Assembly: GCA_910583855.1 (NCBI GenBank)
Contig: CAJTYL010000015.1
Location: forward strand, 9,036 to 31,273
Reading direction: 5' to 3'
Length of the DNA stretch: 22,238 bases
Source of the DNA: an uncultured Christensenella sp.
GTDB lineage: Bacteria; Bacillota; Clostridia; Christensenellales; Borkfalkiaceae
Notes under the pieces: generated by a model
The model's input: the letters and a program-made list of their open reading frames with translations, nothing else
What the model was told of the DNA's origin: nothing
Database searches by the model: none
Part shown: positions 22,098 through 22,238 of the stretch, one piece after another
Numbering within the stretch: the first letter of the stretch is position 1
How the letters are laid out: each line of letters begins with the position of its first letter
Program-made: the position numbers and the translations under genes

Positions 22098-22238
22098 ACT
22101 GCAAAATATTTATAAAGACAAATTGAAATTTAATTCAAGTTTGATTAGCGCAACTAAAAGTATAAATATAACTATTAAAACATATATTCATTTTATATTT
22201 TTTAAATTGCGATTTCTTTTTTATCTTAAAGCCGTTAT

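Overview
The window looks like a chromosomal segment of an uncultured Firmicutes/Clostridia bacterium; a Christensenellales-type gut lineage is only a guess. The evidence is sigma-A-like promoters (TTGACA, 17 bp, TATAAT), AGGAGG-type ribosome binding sites, rho-independent terminators, an rpsF-ssb-rpsR operon, a CxxC-type S18, a PepV-like dipeptidase, a DesK/NarL-type two-component pair and a PAS-SpoIIE phosphatase. The sequence has no plasmid or phage backbone, and no transposase or integrase is visible.

Region 1 (1-4446) is an accessory defence module, clearly AT-richer than the rest. One promoter and one terminator enclose five co-directional genes: a helix-turn-helix/Dam fusion (GATC methyltransferase), an Mrr-like endonuclease, a DpnII-family GATC endonuclease, a second amino-methyltransferase with a THPPY motif, and a very AT-rich HEPN-like protein. 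This reads as a DpnII system with a second nuclease and methyltransferase interleaved. It abuts the 3' end of a tRNA-Arg gene, a common target for integrative elements.

Region 2 (4452-8904): tRNA-Arg(ACG) on the minus strand, preceded in its own transcript by a degenerate copy of its 5' half and driven by a full-consensus promoter; a minus-strand operon of a PepV-like M20 dipeptidase and a membrane-anchored YiiX/NlpC-like cysteine hydrolase; and divergently a histidine kinase/response regulator pair.

Region 3 (8924-13573): a minus-strand lipid kinase and PAS-SpoIIE phosphatase operon, and divergently a CCA-adding enzyme followed by rpsF-ssb-rpsR. The divergent promoters share one palindromic -35 hexamer. 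The rpsF leader carries a probable S6:S18 autoregulatory structure.

Region 4 (13631-22238): a YggS-type PLP protein (apparently leaderless), a small two-helix membrane protein, a 1938-residue membrane-anchored surface protein with a 177-residue repeat and InlB-like modules under a promoter embedded in TGACA/TGTCA boxes, a HAD-fold protein (also near-leaderless), and a truncated sugar-transferase-like protein with an altered catalytic dyad.

The most unusual items are the interleaved restriction module, the giant repeat protein with its operator-like upstream region, the shared -35 divergent promoter, and the tRNA half-copy in the tRNA leader.
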